Below are positions 5,714 to 8,034 of a stretch of 8,034 nucleotides of DNA, piece after piece. The position numbers and the translations under genes are program-made. Origin of the DNA: Elusimicrobiota bacterium. Its GTDB lineage: Bacteria > Ratteibacteria > UBA8468 > B48-G9 > JAFGKM01. The notes beneath the pieces are model-generated. The model had not been told where the DNA came from and did no database searches. It worked only from the letters and a program-made list of their open reading frames with translations. The number at the start of each line of letters is the position of its first letter. Position 1 is the stretch's first letter. The stretch covers positions 1 to 8,034 of the forward strand of contig JAAYXZ010000026.1 in assembly GCA_012515635.1 (NCBI GenBank), given 5' to 3'.

Positions 5714-5855
5714 AGAAAAGGAAGAGAGGTAAGGAAAGGTAGCCCCTCAAGGGAGAGGGAGAAAAGGAAGAGAGGTAAGGAAAGGTAGCCCCTCAAGGGA
5801 GAGGGAAAAAAATAAGAGAGGTAAGGAAAGGCAGCCACTCAAGGGAGAGGGGAAA
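5697..5855. repeat. Tandem array of 46-bp units
   Basis: Units begin at 5697, 5743, 5789 and 5835 with CCCCTCAAGGGAGAGGG and continue into the purine-rich GGAAGAGAGGTAAGGAAAGG. The first two are identical over all 46 bp. The third differs at four positions, and the fourth has CCACTCAAGG and breaks off after about 20 bp. The repeated unit contains only the right half of the palindrome at 5691-5713, so it appears to have amplified from that element by slippage or unequal exchange. It is almost purely purine on the plus strand and encodes no plausible protein. Confidence 0.85.
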
Positions 5856-5895
5856 ACGCAAAAAGCAAAACCTGACCTCATTAACACTTCTGTTT

Positions 5896-5924
5896 TTGAG
5901 TTTTCTTGCAAGGGGGAGTATAAT
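5896..5924 (+). promoter_or_regulatory. Candidate sigma-70-type promoter of the dTDP-sugar operon
   Basis: TTGAGT at 5896-5901 (4/6 match) and a perfect TATAAT at 5919-5924 are spaced exactly 17 bp. The predicted start, near 5931, falls on the ribosome site of the first gene, leaving a leader of only about 11 nt. It sits between the repeat block and the operon, so the palindromes lie upstream of the promoter and are not transcribed from it. Confidence 0.6.
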
Positions 5925-5930
5925 TTTTTC

Positions 5931-5937
5931 AAGGAGG
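5931..5937 (+). promoter_or_regulatory. Strong ribosome binding site of the RmlC-like gene
   Basis: AAGGAGG is a near-perfect Shine-Dalgarno sequence ending 4 nt before the ATG at 5942. It fixes that start, rather than the internal ATG at 5951. It coincides with the predicted transcription start, so either the leader is very short or the promoter prediction is slightly off. Confidence 0.75.
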
Positions 5938-5941
5938 GAGA

Positions 5942-6406
5942 ATGGAAAAGATGATAGATGGAGTAAAGGTCAAACAACTGAAGGTTATACCTGATGAACG
6001 CGGACGGCTTATGGAGATTTTAAGAAATGATGATGAGATATTTGAAAAATTCGGGCAGGTGTATCTCACTACAGTATACTCCGGCGTCATAAAGGCCTGG
6101 CATATGCACAAATACCAGAATGATAATATAGCTGTGGTAAGAGGTATGATAAAACTTGTAATATGCGATTTAAGAGAAGGAAGCAAAACATATGGGATGA
6201 TAAACGAATTTTTTATAGGGGAACACAATTCTTTGCTTGTTCATGTTCCTGCGAATGTGTATCATGGTTTTAAGGGAATAAGCAAGGAAGAGGCGTTGGT
6301 AATAAATATCCCGACAAACACTTATAACCGTAAAAAATCTGATGAGACACGTCTTCCTTTTAATACAGATAAAATATCCTATAACTGGGAAAGGAAAAAT
6401 CACTGA
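5942..6406 (+). CDS. RmlC-like cupin, dTDP-4-dehydrorhamnose 3,5-epimerase family (divergent)
   Basis: A 154-residue cytoplasmic protein of the RmlC cupin fold, shorter than classical RmlC (about 180). Family traits: DERGRLMEI (18-26), GVIKAWHMHKYQ (48-59), VVRGMIKLVICDLREGSKTYG (in pieces from 65 to 85), IPxxVYHGF-like VPANVYHGF (102-110), Y128 in PTNTYN, and a C-terminal tryptophan (NW). In classical RmlC the segment after the active-site histidine reads QxKLV; here it reads Q59-N-D61-N-I, so the conserved active-site lysine is replaced by aspartate. H54 or H56 would supply the catalytic histidine. It may still be a 3,5- or 3-epimerase, or another enzyme on dTDP- (or other nucleotide-) sugars, so I withhold the symbol rmlC. 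It starts the operon behind a promoter and a strong ribosome site; its stop TGA overlaps the rmlA ATG. Confidence 0.8.
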   Translation: MEKMIDGVKVKQLKVIPDERGRLMEILRNDDEIFEKFGQVYLTTVYSGVIKAWHMHKYQNDNIAVVRGMIKLVICDLREGSKTYGMINEFFIGEHNSLLVHVPANVYHGFKGISKEEALVINIPTNTYNRKKSDETRLPFNTDKISYNWERKNH

Positions 6407-7140
6407 TGAAAGGGGTTGTTCTCGCAGGAGGACTTGGAACACGGTTGTATCCGCTCACCAAAATCACCAATAAACATCTTTTGCCTGTCTTCAACAAACC
6501 GATGATTTATTATCCCATAGAGACACTAATAGAAGCGGGAATAGAAGATATTCTCATAGTTACGGGCGGGAATTCTGCCGGTGATTTTCTGCGTCTTTTG
6601 GGTAATGGAAAAAAATTTGGGTTAAAACACCTGAATTACACTTACCAGGAGGGCGAAGGGGGAATTGCGGCAGCCCTTTCTCTTGCAGAACACTTTGTGG
6701 ATAACGATAGATTTGTGGTGGTGTTGGGAGACAACATTATAGAAAAAAGCATAAAAAAAGAAGTGAACATCTTTAAGCAGCAGAAAGAAGGCGCAAGGAT
6801 ACTCCTTAAAGAGACGAATACGCCGGAGAAATTTGGTGTGGCAGAGATAAAAGAAGGGAGAATAACCAAGATAACAGAAAAACCGAAACATCCTCTCTCC
6901 AATTTTGCTGTGATAGGAATCTATATGTATGACAATAATGTCTTTGATATCATAAAAACACTGGAGCCATCAGGGCGCGGAGAACTTGAGATTACGGATG
7001 TGAATAACAGATATCTTGAGGAAGGGAAACTTGCCTTCGGGGTTATGGACGGCTGGTGGACTGATGCGGGGACTTTTGAGTCACTCTTGCGGGCAAATAA
7101 TCTTGTATATGAAAGAGAGAGAAGGGACAAAATAAAATGA
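6406..7140 (+). CDS. rmlA: Glucose-1-phosphate thymidylyltransferase, short form
   Basis: A 244-residue nucleotidyltransferase that joins dTTP and glucose-1-phosphate to form dTDP-glucose and pyrophosphate, the entry step to dTDP-sugars. The N-terminal signature GVVLAGGLGTRLYPLT (3-18) and the lysine of NKHLLPVFNKPMIYYPI bind the nucleotide. LGDNII holds the metal-binding aspartate, followed by FGVAEI, ITEKPKHP, SNFAVIGIYMYD, GRGELEITDVN and WTDAGT, in the order typical of RmlA/RfbA. The protein stops soon after, whereas the long form (about 290 residues) has extra C-terminal helices for tetramer contacts and the feedback site, so it belongs to the recognised short group. ATG at 6406 overlaps the previous stop (TGATG), with AAAGGA at 6390-6395. 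Its own stop overlaps the rmlB start, so the three genes are tightly coupled. Confidence 0.93.
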   Translation: MKGVVLAGGLGTRLYPLTKITNKHLLPVFNKPMIYYPIETLIEAGIEDILIVTGGNSAGDFLRLLGNGKKFGLKHLNYTYQEGEGGIAAALSLAEHFVDNDRFVVVLGDNIIEKSIKKEVNIFKQQKEGARILLKETNTPEKFGVAEIKEGRITKITEKPKHPLSNFAVIGIYMYDNNVFDIIKTLEPSGRGELEITDVNNRYLEEGKLAFGVMDGWWTDAGTFESLLRANNLVYERERRDKIK

Positions 7141-8034
7141 GAATAGTAATAACAGGGGGCGCTGGTTTTATCGGTTCACATTTTATTAAACATATTCTCG
7201 GAAAATATCCCGATTACAATGTTTTGAATATAGATAAACTTACTTACGCGGGAAACCTTGAAAATCTCAAAGAGGTGGAAAACAAGTCCAATTATAAATT
7301 TTTACAGGCAGATATATGCGATAAGAATATTGAAAACGAAATAAGCGGTTATGATGTAATAGTTAATTTTGCCGCAGAATCCCATGTGGACCGCTCAATA
7401 CAAGCGCCGAAGACCTTCTTGAAGACAGATATTATGGGGACATTTAACCTGCTTGAAATAGCAAGGGCAAAAGGGATACACAGATATATTCAAATCTCAA
7501 CGGATGAAGTCTTTGGGAGCGCGGATGAAGGGGCTGTCTTTTCAGAGGAGAGCCCGCTTAATCCCTCTAACCCTTATTCTGCAAGTAAAGCGGCAGCAGA
7601 CCTCCTTGCCATCTCTTATTATAAGACATATAAAACCCCTGTGCTGGTTGTCAGAAGCACCAACAATTATGGACCGAACCAGTACCCTGAAAAGTTTATA
7701 CCTCTTTTTATAACGAATGCGCTTGAGGAGAAAGAACTCCCTTTATACGGAGATGGGCAAAATGTAAGGGATTGGATTTTTGTGCTTGATAATTGCAGGG
7801 CTATAGATACTGTATTACATAAAGGCAGTGAGGGCGCAGTATACAATATAGCAGGCGGTAATGACAAAGAAAATATATTTGTTGCCCGTAAAATTGCTGA
7901 ATATCTTAATAAACCTGAATCGCTTATAAAATTTGTTCCAGACAGGCCGGGGCATGACATAAGGTATAGTATCTCCTGTGAAATGGTTAAAGAACTTGGG
8001 TGGAGACCTGAAATACCATTTGAGGAGGGTTTGA
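7137..8034 (+). CDS. rmlB: dTDP-glucose 4,6-dehydratase (3' end beyond window)
   Basis: The frame is open from the ATG at 7137 (ATGA overlap with the rmlA stop) to the end of the window: 299 residues of a family of about 310-360, so only the last few dozen are missing. It is an extended short-chain dehydrogenase that converts dTDP-glucose to dTDP-4-keto-6-deoxyglucose with bound NAD+. Seen: ITGGAGFIGSH (5-15) for NAD binding, D33 after the second strand, NFAAESHVDRSI (77-88), STDEVFG (121-127) with the catalytic T122-D123-E124 set, Y147 and K151 of YxxxK in PYSASKAAA, RSTNNYGPNQYPEKFIP (173-189), YGDGQNVRDWIFV and the late RPGHDIRYSI (270-279). All catalytic residues are present. The next gene in the operon, possibly rmlD or a glycosyltransferase, lies outside. 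Confidence 0.95.
   Translation, partial: MRIVITGGAGFIGSHFIKHILGKYPDYNVLNIDKLTYAGNLENLKEVENKSNYKFLQADICDKNIENEISGYDVIVNFAAESHVDRSIQAPKTFLKTDIMGTFNLLEIARAKGIHRYIQISTDEVFGSADEGAVFSEESPLNPSNPYSASKAAADLLAISYYKTYKTPVLVVRSTNNYGPNQYPEKFIPLFITNALEEKELPLYGDGQNVRDWIFVLDNCRAIDTVLHKGSEGAVYNIAGGNDKENIFVARKIAEYLNKPESLIKFVPDRPGHDIRYSISCEMVKELGWRPEIPFEEGL

Larger units (their letters stand above)
5211..5941. other. Gene-free, repeat-rich intergenic region
   Basis: These 731 bp between tRNA-Lys and the sugar-nucleotide operon contain no credible gene. After the T-run, 5217-5426 is pyrimidine-rich with scattered degenerate copies of a C-rich palindrome, and it includes a perfect small hairpin CATCTT-TTT-AAGATG at 5392-5406. 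Two tandem arrays occupy 5427-5855. The last 85 bp return to AT-rich sequence with the operon promoter. Open frames across the arrays on the minus strand encode only low-complexity repeats such as ILTSRGRRALE and are by-products of the 36-bp period. Confidence 0.85.

Noticed and set aside
5391..5750. Minus-strand open frames of 119 and 67 residues across the repeat arrays
   Set aside because: They encode only ILTSRGRRALE-type repeats because the 36-bp period is a multiple of three; there is no family likeness, no ribosome site and the composition is extreme.

Overview
The window comes from a bacterial chromosome of moderate to low GC (low 40s percent by eye, not counted). It holds ordinary housekeeping and cell-surface genes plus one dense block of short palindromic and tandem repeats. 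The split-type glycine decarboxylase (GcvPB), the LipM-type octanoyltransferase and the absence of encoded tRNA CCA ends do not fix a phylum. An uncultured or deep-branching Gram-negative-like lineage is a guess only.

Layout. Positions 1-2085 (+) hold the end of a glycine cleavage/lipoylation operon: the C-terminal third of gcvPB, a LipM-like octanoyltransferase (start overlaps the gcvPB stop) and lipoyl synthase lipA (overlaps lipM by 71 nt in another frame). Together they make the lipoyl group on GcvH, the carrier protein of the glycine cleavage system. Positions 2137-4917 (-) run convergently to lipA. Read 5'->3' on the minus strand they hold tRNA-Pro(TGG), a conserved protein of unknown function, a small Tic20/DUF4870-like membrane protein and a 12-helix MATE-family exporter. 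Positions 4918-5210 hold the spacer between tRNA-Pro and a divergent tRNA-Lys(TTT), with candidate back-to-back promoters whose -35 boxes are 14 bp apart and a small dyad between them.

Positions 5211-5941 form a 731-bp stretch without a credible gene. It carries C-rich/G-rich palindromes of the general REP/BIME type, a 36-bp-period tandem array with an 85-bp higher-order duplication, and a separate 46-bp tandem array grown from one half of a related palindrome. Positions 5942-8034 (+) start a dTDP-sugar operon behind a good candidate sigma-70-type promoter: an RmlC-like cupin, a short-form RmlA and an RmlB that runs off the window. RmlA and RmlB would make dTDP-4-keto-6-deoxyglucose from glucose-1-phosphate. 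The RmlC-like protein is divergent, so L-rhamnose is not assured as the end product, and no rmlD is visible.

I found no clearly new biological system. The points most worth a second look are the structured repeat block, the unknown protein behind tRNA-Pro, the divergent RmlC-like protein and the lipM/lipA overlap.
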